Assembly: GCA_040389965.1 (NCBI GenBank)
Contig: JAZJZF010000021.1
Location: forward strand, 1-64,000
DNA length: 64,000 bases
Direction of reading: 5' to 3'
Origin: UBA4416 sp040389965
GTDB lineage: Bacteria; Bacteroidota; Bacteroidia; B-17B0; Aurantibacillaceae
Shown: positions 34,942 through 44,256 of the stretch, piece by piece
Layout: every line of letters starts with the position of its first letter
Position numbering within the stretch: position 1 is the stretch's first letter
The notes under the pieces: generated by a model
The model's input: the letters and a program-made list of their open reading frames with translations, nothing else
The model's database searches: none
What the model was told of the DNA's origin: nothing
Position numbers and translations under genes: made by a program

Positions 34942-37900
34942 ATGAATAAATTCATCAAAGGCATACTTGCTTTTTCTCTGAAAAATAAATTCTTCACTTT
35001 CTTTTGGGTTGGAATTCTGGTTGTTAGCGGGGCTATCAGCTATATTAATATTCCTATTGAAGCGTTTCCAGATGTTACCAATACACAAATTATTGTGGTA
35101 ACAGAATGGAACGGACGTAGTGCCGAAGAGATCGAACGTTTTGTGACGACACCTATTGAAATTGCCATGAACAGCGTGCAACGTAAAACCAATGTGCGTA
35201 GTATTACCATGTTCGGTTTATCAGTCATTAAAATTATTTTTGATGATGATGTAGATGATTTTTTTGCCAGACAGCAGGTTAATAATCAATTGCGTACTGT
35301 ACAATTACCTGAAGGCGTTGATCCCGACGTACAGCCGCCATACGGACCAACCGGCGAGATTTTCCGTTATACTTTAAAAAGTAAACAGCGTGATACAAGA
35401 GATTTGTTAACGATCCAAAACTGGACCATTGACAGGCAATTAAGAGCTGTGCCTGGCGTAGCGGATGTGGTAGCATTTGGCGGACAGGAAAAAACGTATG
35501 AGATAGCCATTGATCCTGTTAAGTTACAGAAGTACGACCTCACACCATTAGAATTGTTTACGGCTGTTTCTAAATCTAATTTAAATGTAGGTGGCGATGT
35601 GATTGAAAAAAACGGACAGGCCTATGTTGTTCGCGGAATTGGTTTATACAATTCGGTTCAGGATATTGAAAACACAATCGTTGACACCTATAATGGAAAT
35701 CCTTTATTGGTAAAAAATGTGGCGAGTGTTGTCATTAGCAGTATGCCACGTGTAGGCCAGGTTGGCCTGGATGATAATGATGATGCTGTAGAAGGAATTG
35801 TGGTAATGCGTAAGGGCGAGAACCCGAGTGACGTATTGGCCCGTGTAAAAGCAAAAATAGAAGAATTGAATACGAAAGTGTTACCGGCCGATGTAAAAAT
35901 GGAAACGTTTTATGATCGCGATAAATTAATGAGCTACTGTACAAAAACGGTCATGCATAATTTACTGGAAGGAATTATTCTGGTTACGGTGATTGTCTTT
36001 ATTTTTATGGCCGATTGGCGTACTACTGTTATTGTATCTATCATCATTCCCTTGTCCTTACTCTTTGCGTTCCTGTGCTTAAAATTAAAGGGCATGAGTG
36101 CCAATTTACTTTCATTGGGGGCGGTTGATTTTGGGATCATTATTGATGGGGCCGTCGTCATGGTCGAGGGTATTTTTGTGGCGCTCGATCATAAGGCTGC
36201 CAAAGAAGGCATGCAAAGGTTTAACAAGCTTGCCAAAATGAGCCTGATCAAAAAAACAGGTGCCGAAATGGGGAAAGCCATTTTCTTTTCTAAACTGATC
36301 ATCATCTCTGCCCTACTTCCCATTTTTGCCTTCCAGAAAGTAGAAGGAAAAATGTTTTCTCCTTTAGCTTATACATTAGGTTTTGCTTTATTAGGAGCGC
36401 TTTTATTTACGCTGACTTTAGTACCGGTATTAAGTTCTATTCTCTTAAATAAAAATGTAAAAGAAAAACACAATTTCTTTATTGATTTTATTAATAAAAC
36501 GGTGAGCAATGCGTTTAACTGGACATTCAAGAACAAACGTCTTTCTATCATAATAGCTATCGTATGTTTTGTAGTGACCGTGTTTTCTACAAGATGGTTA
36601 GGTTCTGAATTTTTACCGCCATTAAATGAAGGCGCTTTATGGGTGGAAGCCAAATTACCGATGAGTACATCACTCAAAGAAACCGTTAAAATGGTTACCA
36701 CCTTACGAAAGGAATTAAATTCTTTTCCTGAAGTAAACGGTGTATTATCGCAGGTTGGCCGGAGTAATGATGGTACGGATCCCAGTGGTTTTTATTATGT
36801 GCAGATGCAGGTAAACTTAAAACCAAAAGAAGAGTGGGGAAGAAAAATATCGATGGACGACCTGGTGGAAGAAATGGATAAGCGTTTAAAAAATTACCAG
36901 GGCATTAATTACAATTATTCTCAACCCATTATTGATAACGTAGCGGAAGCTGTTGCCGGTATGAATGCTTCTAACGCTGTAAAAATATATGGCGACGATT
37001 TAAATAAACTGGATGAAATTGCCAACCAGGTTATTGAACAAATAAAAAATGTGGACGGTATTAAAGATGTTGGTATCCTCAGGAACTTAGGTCAACCGGA
37101 AATAAGTGTGCAGCTGGATGAAGAAAAAATGGCCATTTATGGTGTTACTAAAGCGGATGCACAAGCTGTAATAGAAATGTCGATTGGTGGAAAAACAGCC
37201 ACTATAAAATACGAAGGAGAAAAGAAATTTGACATTCGCATTCGTTACAAGCAGGAATACAGAAAAAATGAAGGCGACATTATGATGTTGATGATCCCTA
37301 CGATTAAAGGCACTAAAATTCCTTTAAAAGAGATAGCACACATTGATAAAACGACAGGACCCGCTTTTATTTACCGTGATAATACCAAACGGTTTATCGG
37401 TGTAAAATTTTCGGTACGTGAACGTGATTTAGGTAGTACCATTGCCGAAGCGCAAAAAAATGTAAGTAAGAATATAAAATTACCGGATGGCTACAGCATT
37501 GGCTGGGCAGGCGAATTCGAAAACCAGGTAAGAGCAAGTACGCGTTTGGCACAGGTAGTTCCTATCAGTTTAGTGCTGATATTTATTCTGTTATTTATTA
37601 TGTTTGGCAATGCAAAAGATGCAGGCTACGTATTAATCAACGTTCCATTTGCCTTAATAGGAGGTATTTTGGCTCTGCATATTACGGGAATGAATTTCGG
37701 GATCTCGGCAGGTGTTGGTTTTATTGCCTTATTTGGGATATGCGTCCAGAATGGCGTGATCCTCATTTCCGAATTCCATCATCAGGCCAAGTCTATATCC
37801 AACCTCGGGGATGCCATTAAAGCAGCCGTAAAAGCCCGTACAAGGCCGGTTGTAATGACCGCATTAATGGCTGCTATTGGTTTATTACCTGCGGCTATGA

Positions 37901-38037
37901 GTAGTGGTATCGGTTCAGAAAGTCAGAAGCCATTAGCCATTGTTATTATTGGTGGATTGGTAACAGCAACAATATTTACCTTATTGGTTTTCCCCATTAT
38001 ATATCACAGAGCCCTGTATGTAAGGCACAATAAATAA
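34942..38037 (+). CDS. Heavy-metal-type RND efflux pump (CzcA/CusA family)
   Basis: A protein of 1031 residues, the full length of CzcA/CusA proteins. The pump starts FIKGILAFSLKNKFFTFF and has twelve transmembrane helices in two groups (about 12-35 and 340-500; 535-555 and 870-1025). The family-specific DFGIIIDGAVVMVEG lies at about residues 395-410; this HME-RND signature includes acidic residues of the proton relay. Large periplasmic loops carry the porter domains. The exported ion (Cu/Ag or Zn/Co/Cd) cannot be read from the sequence. It is the last gene of the tripartite operon. Confidence 0.93.
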   Translation: MNKFIKGILAFSLKNKFFTFFWVGILVVSGAISYINIPIEAFPDVTNTQIIVVTEWNGRSAEEIERFVTTPIEIAMNSVQRKTNVRSITMFGLSVIKIIFDDDVDDFFARQQVNNQLRTVQLPEGVDPDVQPPYGPTGEIFRYTLKSKQRDTRDLLTIQNWTIDRQLRAVPGVADVVAFGGQEKTYEIAIDPVKLQKYDLTPLELFTAVSKSNLNVGGDVIEKNGQAYVVRGIGLYNSVQDIENTIVDTYNGNPLLVKNVASVVISSMPRVGQVGLDDNDDAVEGIVVMRKGENPSDVLARVKAKIEELNTKVLPADVKMETFYDRDKLMSYCTKTVMHNLLEGIILVTVIVFIFMADWRTTVIVSIIIPLSLLFAFLCLKLKGMSANLLSLGAVDFGIIIDGAVVMVEGIFVALDHKAAKEGMQRFNKLAKMSLIKKTGAEMGKAIFFSKLIIISALLPIFAFQKVEGKMFSPLAYTLGFALLGALLFTLTLVPVLSSILLNKNVKEKHNFFIDFINKTVSNAFNWTFKNKRLSIIIAIVCFVVTVFSTRWLGSEFLPPLNEGALWVEAKLPMSTSLKETVKMVTTLRKELNSFPEVNGVLSQVGRSNDGTDPSGFYYVQMQVNLKPKEEWGRKISMDDLVEEMDKRLKNYQGINYNYSQPIIDNVAEAVAGMNASNAVKIYGDDLNKLDEIANQVIEQIKNVDGIKDVGILRNLGQPEISVQLDEEKMAIYGVTKADAQAVIEMSIGGKTATIKYEGEKKFDIRIRYKQEYRKNEGDIMMLMIPTIKGTKIPLKEIAHIDKTTGPAFIYRDNTKRFIGVKFSVRERDLGSTIAEAQKNVSKNIKLPDGYSIGWAGEFENQVRASTRLAQVVPISLVLIFILLFIMFGNAKDAGYVLINVPFALIGGILALHITGMNFGISAGVGFIALFGICVQNGVILISEFHHQAKSISNLGDAIKAAVKARTRPVVMTALMAAIGLLPAAMSSGIGSESQKPLAIVIIGGLVTATIFTLLVFPIIYHRALYVRHNK

Positions 38038-38064
38038 TTTCAGGAAAATGAATATTTAAGTTTT

Positions 38065-38090
38065 GCACCTTATTTAGAAGGTGTCTTTCG
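38065..38090 (+). terminator. Weak hairpin after the RND operon
   Basis: CACCTT / AAGGTG (6-bp stem, 6-nt loop) followed by TCTTTCG. It lies 27 bp after the pump stop. The stem is short, so termination is uncertain. Confidence 0.3.
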
Positions 38091-38148
38091 CGCAGCGGTC
38101 TGGAATTTGCAAATACTTTAGAGATTTCACTTTCTAAGTTAGTTGATT

Positions 38149-38272
38149 TGGCCTAGCAACGAAACGGCTTATCTGAGTTTAAAAGGTGAAAAGTTGTTTA
38201 AGAATTAAGAGGGGGTTTGTTTTTGTAAATGCTTTAGTGGCTCTCTGCATTACTTTTAGGTACTGTTAGCAG
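38149..38272. repeat. Cassette-like intergenic element 1
   Basis: The region begins GCCTAGCAACG (about 38150-38160) and ends TACTGTTAGCAG at 38272, five bases before the stop codon of the DUF4145 gene. Related elements bound the next genes. I see no ORF inside the 239-bp gap. Confidence 0.4.
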
Positions 38273-38276
38273 TAAT

Positions 38277-38966
38277 TTATTTCTTTTTTAGCTCATCCTT
38301 TTTTTCAGCCAACTTAACGATCTCTTTCAATTTTAATTCTCGTTCATGTCGATGGATGTACCATTCCTCAAATAATAACTCTATTAGTCCAAGCAGTAAT
38401 TTTGCTTCTTGCGTATCAACATCTATAATTAAGTTAATATCTTTCTCCATATGCGCACCAATATTACCCACTTTCCTCACTGCATCTATTGATTTCCAAG
38501 TCAACGGGTCAACTTTGTCTTCTATGGCATTTATCTCATCAACTAGTCTTGCCTTGTTTACTCCCCAATAATCCCGAATAATTCCTTGTAAACATCTTCT
38601 CGAAAGAGTAGCTGATGCTTTGGGGCTTAATTCAATTATTGCTGCAGCTTCTTCATAATCATTACGTAATACTTGTGGAATGTAATCTGGAAAAACCTTT
38701 GCAGAAGAATTTGGTAAAAGTCTCCATGTTTTTATGAGATTAGGTTTAATCCATTCGCGGTTAAGAGCGCTATATTCATACGAGTACAAATGTGCGATGA
38801 GTGTTATACTTTTGCATTCTTCATTTGGACATACAATCCACTCATTTCGTATTAGCCTACTACCATCTTTATTGTTAATAGTCATACAGTTTTCTGATGC
38901 GCTAAAATTGTCTTTGTTAATCGTTGTTTTCTTGTCACAGTAAGGACATGTCCAATTAAATGCCAT
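38277..38966 (-). CDS. DUF4145-domain protein with N-terminal zinc ribbon
   Basis: A protein of 229 residues. N-terminal CPYC and CPNEEC pairs suggest a zinc ribbon. The C-terminal half matches DUF4145: LSPKASATLSRRCLQGIIRDYWG followed by DAVRKVGNIGAHM and a helix ending LLFEEWYIHRHERE. DUF4145 is often found in restriction, defence and mobile gene contexts, but its function is unclear. It is the first module of the minus-strand cassette-like region, bounded by related elements on both sides. Confidence 0.85.
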   Translation of the reverse strand: MAFNWTCPYCDKKTTINKDNFSASENCMTINNKDGSRLIRNEWIVCPNEECKSITLIAHLYSYEYSALNREWIKPNLIKTWRLLPNSSAKVFPDYIPQVLRNDYEEAAAIIELSPKASATLSRRCLQGIIRDYWGVNKARLVDEINAIEDKVDPLTWKSIDAVRKVGNIGAHMEKDINLIIDVDTQEAKLLLGLIELLFEEWYIHRHERELKLKEIVKLAEKKDELKKK

Positions 38967-38985
38967 ATTATTTTATTTTAAATTG

Positions 38986-39070
38986 GTGGTAACGTTTTGT
39001 ATGTAGGCGTAAACGTCTCCTCAAAACAAATATAGTAAAAAAGCGCTTTCGTTTATTTGCTGTTAGACAC
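38986..39070. repeat. Cassette-like intergenic element 2
   Basis: Starts GGTAACGTTTTGTATGTAGG (38988 onwards) and ends CTGTTAGACAC at 39070, four bases before the stop codon of the next gene. Read on the minus strand, the downstream edge is GTCTAAC, which matches the attC core RYYYAAC. The other edge (GTTACCA) does not match GTTRRRY. Confidence 0.5.
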
Positions 39071-39073
39071 AGT

Positions 39074-40027
39074 TTATTTTTTCCACCATTCCATGAGTTT
39101 GTCAAGGAATGGACTTACAATTAAAAGGGATGGAATTGTATAAGTAATTAGCTTCTCCCAAAATTTATAGAATTTTAGTTTGGATTTATTGTGACCAAGA
39201 CCAATAGTTGTTTTAGGTCTTACTATCGAAGCTACTAAAAGAATAATTGAAAAAATAAACAAACGACTATAAATAGGATCCGCCGTTTCTTTTATTGGTT
39301 TAAAATTACTGTCCTGATAGTCAACTTGGATTTTAAGACATAGTTCAACCGCTTTTGCAATACTATCTTGTTTTATTCCTTTTTTGATTAACTCTCTAGC
39401 CTGCCCCTTTAGGTAATCACTATTTGTTGTTTCTGAAGGTAAAAATGCGATCAATGCTAGTACTATAGCCGCAAAGGCTACGAATCCTTGAAATGAATCT
39501 CCATAGCGCGACCACCAACTAGTATGTATTTTTGGTTTTTTCTTTTCAATCCATGAGTCAAGCCGGTCTTTCAATTCATCTCCAATTTGTTGATCAAAAC
39601 AAATCAATTCATATTTTAACCGATCATCATTATACTTGTTGAGAGAAATAGAAAATCTATTTCGATCACTAAATAAAATTGAAAAGAAGAATTCTTTAGG
39701 TTTAAATGTTGTTAGATTTTTATCAATTATTATTTCATTTAGACTATTTCCAATTAATTTAGTGCTATTCCCTGCTTGAAAATATGAGTGCTTTCTCTTT
39801 ATTCCGAAAGGGAAATCATTTTTTGATTCTTCAACTTGTCGTGTGATTTCAACTCCCGAAATTCCAGGAAAACTTTGTTTAACATAGTCGGTTACTTCAG
39901 TTACAAAACTCGCCTCAAGGTCTTTACAAATACTATCTAGAATCTCTTGAAGGCTGCTGAAATCATCTTTGTCCAATAGCCATGGGCCATTAAATTCATA
40001 AGTGTCTGGATGTAATATTTGTCCCAT
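39074..40027 (-). CDS. Unrecognised protein with two or three transmembrane helices
   Basis: A protein of 317 residues. The N-terminal 160 residues are soluble with no clear motif. A transmembrane helix follows (about 178-195), then a helical stretch (about 200-240), a second membrane segment (about 252-268) and a possible third near 290-310. No enzyme signature is visible. It stands alone between two cassette-like elements in the minus-strand array and is visibly A+T-richer than the housekeeping genes around the array. Confidence 0.65.
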   Translation of the reverse strand: MGQILHPDTYEFNGPWLLDKDDFSSLQEILDSICKDLEASFVTEVTDYVKQSFPGISGVEITRQVEESKNDFPFGIKRKHSYFQAGNSTKLIGNSLNEIIIDKNLTTFKPKEFFFSILFSDRNRFSISLNKYNDDRLKYELICFDQQIGDELKDRLDSWIEKKKPKIHTSWWSRYGDSFQGFVAFAAIVLALIAFLPSETTNSDYLKGQARELIKKGIKQDSIAKAVELCLKIQVDYQDSNFKPIKETADPIYSRLFIFSIILLVASIVRPKTTIGLGHNKSKLKFYKFWEKLITYTIPSLLIVSPFLDKLMEWWKK

Positions 40028-40033
40028 AAATTC

Positions 40034-40183
40034 GCCTAACGTTTTGCATATAGAACTTGTGTCGTTTTGGAATACTCGTCTATCGAAACGTTAAATAAAG
40101 ATAACTGTTTAATGACCATTTGCAAAACTTGTCCCGGTTTTTCATCGGGGACGAAAATTTATGCGGTCGTTGTTTTTTAGGCT
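40034..40183. repeat. Cassette-like intergenic element 3
   Basis: Begins GCCTAACGTTTTGCATATAG (40034) and ends TTTTTTAGGC at 40183, overlapping the VOC stop codon. It contains TTAAATAAAGATAACTGTTT (40091-40110), repeated exactly at 43206-43225. A CCCGGTTTTTCATCGGGG hairpin lies at 40133-40150 and has a counterpart in element 4. On the minus strand the upstream edge reads GTTAGGC, a match to the attC GTTRRRY core. Confidence 0.55.
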
Positions 40184-40619
40184 ATGCTTTTCCTTTATAT
40201 TTTGGGTCAAAGTCCACCATCCATTCTATTCCATATTTGTCTCTGAACATTCCAAAATAGGAACCCCAGGGGCTGTCTGCCATTGGCATTTCAATTTGTC
40301 CACCTGCTGAAAGTCCGTTGAATAATTTGTCGGCTTCTTCTTTGCTTTCTGCACTAATTGAAATCTTGCTTCTGTTTTCATTTTCGTTTGTCCGTCCCAT
40401 AATCTCCGGAACGTCATTAGCCATTAACAAATTTTTGCCAATAGGTAAAGCAATGTGCATTATTTTATTTGCTTCTGCTTCTGATATTTGAATTTCAGGG
40501 TTTGATAAATCTTTGAAACGCATAACCTGTGCAAACTCTCCGCCAAATACTGATTTGTAAAAGGTGAAAGCTTCTTCGGCATTGCCGTTGAAATTGATGT
40601 GTGGATTGATAAGTGCCAT
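40182..40619 (-). CDS. VOC-superfamily protein (PhnB/glyoxalase-like)
   Basis: A protein of 145 residues. The fold is indicated by the N-terminal INPHINFNGNAEEAFTFYKSVFGGEF, the central IMHIALPIGKNLLMANDVPE and the ending DSPWGSYFGMFRDKYGIEWMVDFDPKY, the usual features of the PhnB/YjdN type of VOC proteins. The reaction is not known. It is a lone gene between elements 3 and 4. Confidence 0.9.
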   Translation of the reverse strand: MALINPHINFNGNAEEAFTFYKSVFGGEFAQVMRFKDLSNPEIQISEAEANKIMHIALPIGKNLLMANDVPEIMGRTNENENRSKISISAESKEEADKLFNGLSAGGQIEMPMADSPWGSYFGMFRDKYGIEWMVDFDPKYKGKA

Positions 40620-40684
40620 AATTTTTATTTTTAAATTGTTTTTGTCTATTAAGTGTTAGTTTTATGAGTGTCGCTCTACAATGA

Positions 40685-40855
40685 GGTATAACGTTTTTTC
40701 GCCAGACAAAGGTTTGGTTTGAAATAGTGTCTACCGAAACGCTACTAACAAAGATAAATGTTTAATAGATTTTTGCAAGACAAAGCCCCGATTTTCATCG
40801 GGGCTAAAATAAATGTTTTTCCGCCCAAACTGTTGTTTAGCGTATGTTAGCGGTT
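40685..40855. repeat. Cassette-like intergenic element 4
   Basis: Begins GGTATAACGTTTTTTCGCC (40685) and ends GTATGTTAGCGG, 12 bases before the SDR stop codon. Its core (about 40732-40812) is clearly related to element 3, including CGAAACG, AAAGATAA-TGTTTAAT and a GCCCCGATTTTCATCGGGGC hairpin (40794-40813). Confidence 0.55.
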
Positions 40856-40866
40856 TTGTTTTCTTA

Positions 40867-41655
40867 TTACCAGGGTATCTCTCCCGTTTCAGGGTTGTTT
40901 TCTTCACTAAAAAATTTACCTGTTGGCCCCTCTTTATTAATCAACGCATATTTTACGATTCGTTTTCCGGCATCTTCAACCGTTCCTGTTCCACGATGTC
41001 CGTTAAAATCTGTATTTGTATATCCCGGGCAAACAGCGTTTACTTTAAAGCTGGTATCCTTTAGTTCATAAGCCAATACAACGGTATACATATTCAAGGC
41101 TGCTTTTGAAGAAAGATAAACGGCACCTTTGTAGTCGTAATATTTATAAGCAGGGTCGCTGTGCAACGTAATGGAACCCTGGCTTGAACTGACATTTACG
41201 ATACGAGGTTCAGAAGATTTTTTCAACAAATCCATAAATGCCTGTACAACTCTCACCACTCCATAAACATTGGCATCGTAGGCCGCTTTGAACTGCTCTA
41301 CGGTTGCGTCAAATGCAGATTGCGGATAGCCACCGTAAATTCCTGCATTGTTGATGAGCATATCCAATGATCTTGTTTTCTTACCTATTACTTCACGGGC
41401 TTCTTGTACCGATGTATCATTTGTTACGTCCAATTGAATGGCTTCTACATTGTTTATGCCTTCTGCATTTAATTGATGAACGGCTTCTATGCCATTTTCC
41501 AAATTGCGACTGCCCAGGTAAACATAAATTCCCTTTTGGGCAAGCTGCCTGGTTACTTCAAAGCCAATGCTCTTGTTGGCTCCTGTTACCAATGCTGTTT
41601 TGCGTACTTCTTTAGTAGGGTTTTCTCCGGTGTTTGTGATTACTTCGTGCTTCAT
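40867..41655 (-). CDS. SDR-family oxidoreductase (carbonyl reductase-like)
   Basis: A protein of 262 residues. The NAD(P)-binding TGANKSIG motif is at about residues 24-31, NNAGIYG follows, the catalytic serine is in VSSSQGS and a Y-x3-K element (YLSSK) lies ahead of AALNMYTVVLAYEL. An insert of about 15 residues with Asp/Tyr stands between the Ser and the Tyr-Lys pair, as in carbonyl reductases. Substrate unknown. It is downstream of the AraC gene on the same strand, which may control it. Confidence 0.88.
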   Translation of the reverse strand: MKHEVITNTGENPTKEVRKTALVTGANKSIGFEVTRQLAQKGIYVYLGSRNLENGIEAVHQLNAEGINNVEAIQLDVTNDTSVQEAREVIGKKTRSLDMLINNAGIYGGYPQSAFDATVEQFKAAYDANVYGVVRVVQAFMDLLKKSSEPRIVNVSSSQGSITLHSDPAYKYYDYKGAVYLSSKAALNMYTVVLAYELKDTSFKVNAVCPGYTNTDFNGHRGTGTVEDAGKRIVKYALINKEGPTGKFFSEENNPETGEIPW

Positions 41656-41733
41656 TTTTTTAATAGTTTAAATTAATGAGGCAAAAGTAAAGCACCAAAA
41701 AACAGAAGAACTGTACAAATCGTTTTATTTACC

Positions 41734-42606
41734 CTACAAATCCTGACTCTGTAAAAAATCACTGACACTTTTTCCTGTACTTTTTTTGAAAAGTTTCGAA
41801 AAATAGTCGGGGTCATTAAAGCCTAATTCATAGGCTAATTCTTTTACAGAAAGATTAGAATAGCGTAGTTTCCGTTGGGCTTCCATCATCAGGCGGTTAG
41901 TGAAAAAGTCTTTTGGTGATGTGCCCGAATATTCTTTTACGAGCCGGTATAAGCTGTTGGTGGTTAAAGCCAGTTTCTCGGCAATTGTATGAATAGAGGG
42001 TTGCTCTGTAAGATGCGTTTCCACCATTAATTTGAACTCCATAAACTTGGATAAATTAGTGTTTAAGCTATTAGCGGATTCATTTTTAAAATACGCGCTG
42101 TTCAATTCCGATAACAGTAAATTCAGGTAGGCTAATACTATTTCCGAATCGGTTACCTGTTTATCTGTGTAAAGCAGTTGATTTAAAATTTCAAACACTT
42201 TTCTCACCCGTTCCCTTCCAGCATTGTCTAAGGTTATGGTTTGTGAGTTTAATGGATTAACCAAAAACGAAAAGCGTTGCGGTAGTAAAGCCAATGTATT
42301 TTCATCAAACAATACCTTAAAATAGTTTAGATTGTCTGTTTTGGCAGGTGGTACAAAAACCTGATTAGGCATCGCAAAAAGCAAGTCTCCATCAGNNNNN
42401 NNNNNAGTAATGGTAATGTCTTGTAAGTCCAGTTTGTAAGTGATAGAGCCGCTGTCAATTAACACAATAAAATAAGAAGTCAACCTGCGGGGTTGAAGCT
42501 GTTTTTGTTGAAGGTCAGTAGAAGGATAAGGATTATCATTGGAGTTAATCTTAATCTTCAGCTTATCGCTCTGTGAACTCCCGGAGTTTTCGTTTGTTTC
42601 TTGCAT
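41734..42606 (-). CDS. AraC-family transcriptional regulator (contains assembly gap)
   Basis: About 290 residues with 10 N at 42396-42405. The C-terminal AraC HTH pair is complete: IAEKLALTTNSLYRLVKEYSGTSPKDFF followed by VKELAYELGFNDPDYFSKLFKKSTGKS. The N-terminal part (about 40-160) is a cupin-like sensor domain into which the gap falls. The gene lies 78 bp upstream of the SDR gene, which it probably regulates, and 29 bp downstream of the 165-aa gene. Confidence 0.88.
   Translation of the reverse strand: MQETNENSGSSQSDKLKIKINSNDNPYPSTDLQQKQLQPRRLTSYFIVLIDSGSITYKLDLQDITITXXXXDGDLLFAMPNQVFVPPAKTDNLNYFKVLFDENTLALLPQRFSFLVNPLNSQTITLDNAGRERVRKVFEILNQLLYTDKQVTDSEIVLAYLNLLLSELNSAYFKNESANSLNTNLSKFMEFKLMVETHLTEQPSIHTIAEKLALTTNSLYRLVKEYSGTSPKDFFTNRLMMEAQRKLRYSNLSVKELAYELGFNDPDYFSKLFKKSTGKSVSDFLQSQDL
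42396..42405. other. Assembly gap (10 N) inside the AraC gene
   Basis: Ten undetermined bases in the sensor domain between ITIT and DGDLLFAMPN. The frame continues across the printed length, so a few residues at most need to be missing. Confidence 0.95.
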
Positions 42607-42635
42607 TTATATGTTCAATTTGTAGGGTGCTGCTT

Positions 42636-43133
42636 TTATTTTCTTGTCTTACGGGATTCGTAGTCGGCAAGTAATTTATTTAAGGCGTCTATTTTTTTGG
42701 TGTCTACTGGTTGGACTTGACAAAGCTGTCCGACCATTTCGTTGATGTCATAAAATTGTCTATCTGTTGTGATTTTGCCCTTAGTAATAATTTTGTCTAT
42801 TCGCTGGAAATATGATTTAAAAATATCAATGTTGTAACCTGTTTTGTCACGTAGATATTGATTGAATTTTAAGTCGCCTGTTTCTAATGGCATTTCAGTC
42901 ATGTCGCGAAACCAATTTTTAAGCATAGTTAGTCTGCCTTTTTTATAGTTCTCGTCAGTTTGCAATTTTAATGATTTAAAATGCTCTGAAGAATCAAAAT
43001 CAGCTGTTTTAACCTGCATTAAGTGGTTGTCTATATAGTAATCAAGTGTCGCCTGAAGCAATGTATGATACTTTAATAATTCAGATGTTTTTTCGTCTTT
43101 GTCCAATTTCTTTATTACGAATAGTCTTGTCAA
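42636..43133 (-). CDS. Unrecognised helical protein, 165 residues
   Basis: A soluble, charged and predicted all-helical protein of 165 residues with no signal peptide, Cys cluster or catalytic motif that I recognise. It is the upstream member of the group with AraC and SDR in the cassette-like region, with element 5 immediately upstream of it. Helical accessory proteins of this size are often regulators or toxin/antitoxin components, but nothing in the sequence settles that. Confidence 0.6.
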   Translation of the reverse strand: MTRLFVIKKLDKDEKTSELLKYHTLLQATLDYYIDNHLMQVKTADFDSSEHFKSLKLQTDENYKKGRLTMLKNWFRDMTEMPLETGDLKFNQYLRDKTGYNIDIFKSYFQRIDKIITKGKITTDRQFYDINEMVGQLCQVQPVDTKKIDALNKLLADYESRKTRK

Positions 43134-43189
43134 AAAATGCGTTCTAATGGCTTAGGGTTTCTCGGTTTGCTTAGGTTGTTTTGGAACCA

Positions 43190-43322
43190 TTTCCTATCAA
43201 AATGCTTAAATAAAGATAACTGTTTCTATGCATTTGCAAAGCAAAAATTAAAAACGTTTCTACTGCTTTTGCAAATATCGAGCCGAATGCCCAAATAGAA
43301 CAAACCGTGTATTAGCGGCTGT
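43190..43322. repeat. Cassette-like intergenic element 5
   Basis: Contains TTAAATAAAGATAACTGTTT (43206-43225), a 20-base exact match to element 3, then a CATTTGCAAA block also shared with it. It ends GTATTAGCGGCTG at about 43322, five bases before the stop of the DUF2971 gene. A left edge of TAACG type is not clear. Confidence 0.5.
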
Positions 43323-43326
43323 GTAT

Positions 43327-44235
43327 TTATACTTCAACTAACTTAAATTCTGTTGGGTCTTTTGCCATTTGAAATATTGGAATTTTATTATTTTCTGCAA
43401 CTTTAAAAAGCCGTTGCTTTAACGAGTCTTCATTTGAAGAGAATCTTGTTCCTAAGAAAATTGCTTTGGGAGTCGGTGCTTTTATTTTTTGAGGAAATTT
43501 ATCTTTTTGTTTAAAGATTGTAAGTCTCCACTCTTGTTCGTATTCCCAATCAGTTGATTTTATAAGACTGGAGCCAATCATCTGAGTAGTGGTATAGTCC
43601 TCAAATAGCTTAATTTTATGAACATTACTTCTATATATTACAGGTTGAATAAAAGCTCTAATCATGTCGTCATGTTCAAAGTCATACTCAATACATATTC
43701 CTTTGTGTTCATTTGAATAATGACTCCAAAGTAAAAGGGAACTTTTGGAAAGACTATAACTACAAATTCTTAGATTATGATTTGCTTCATCAACGATTTC
43801 CGTCCAACGATTTTGAACTTTTTTTATTTGCTCTTCTTCTGTTTGATTAAACGGAATTTGTTTCGTTTTACAAATTTTTACATACTCACTAAATGGCTTT
43901 TTGCTCGTCGTGAGTGATTTAACATCTTGAGCTGTCAGAGTTTGTCCGGTAATATTTTTAAAGAATATTTGAAATTCGTTGGAACCATAAAATTCTCTTA
44001 AACATTCATCATTATCAAATTGAATTGAACATTCAAAAGGGTCATTAAGCGTAGAAATCTCTGCTAACCAAATGTAATTTTGTTCAATACTATCAATAGT
44101 TCTTTCGCTTAGTGTCCGGTATTTGTAAAATTATTTTGGGAAATTAAAGAGTTTAAGCGGTATTGCTTCCTCAAAATTCTCTTTGATCATAAAGTCCCAA
44201 TACGTGTCTTTCCAATGACTGTCTGTTTGATTCAT
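43327..44235 (-). pseudogene. DUF2971 gene interrupted by one in-frame stop
   Basis: Read from ATG at 44235 the frame runs 303 codons to the TAA at 43327 with a single internal TAA at 44131-44133 (codon 35). The sequence before and after is in the same frame. It reads LFNFPK, stop, FYKYRTLSERTIDSIEQN, matching the start of DUF2971, which normally has PK-x-x-YKYR. Then STLNDPFECS, LLLWSHYSNEHKGICIEYDF and DWEYEQEWRLT follow, all family features. No alternative start lies just after the stop, so the gene is probably broken by a nonsense change, unless the base is an assembly error. Confidence 0.85.
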
Positions 44236-44256
44236 TTAGTATGGTCTTTATACATT

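Noticed and set aside
39074..40027. A defence or toxin gene for the two-TM protein
   Set aside because: No toxin, nuclease or defence motif is visible, so no function is assigned.
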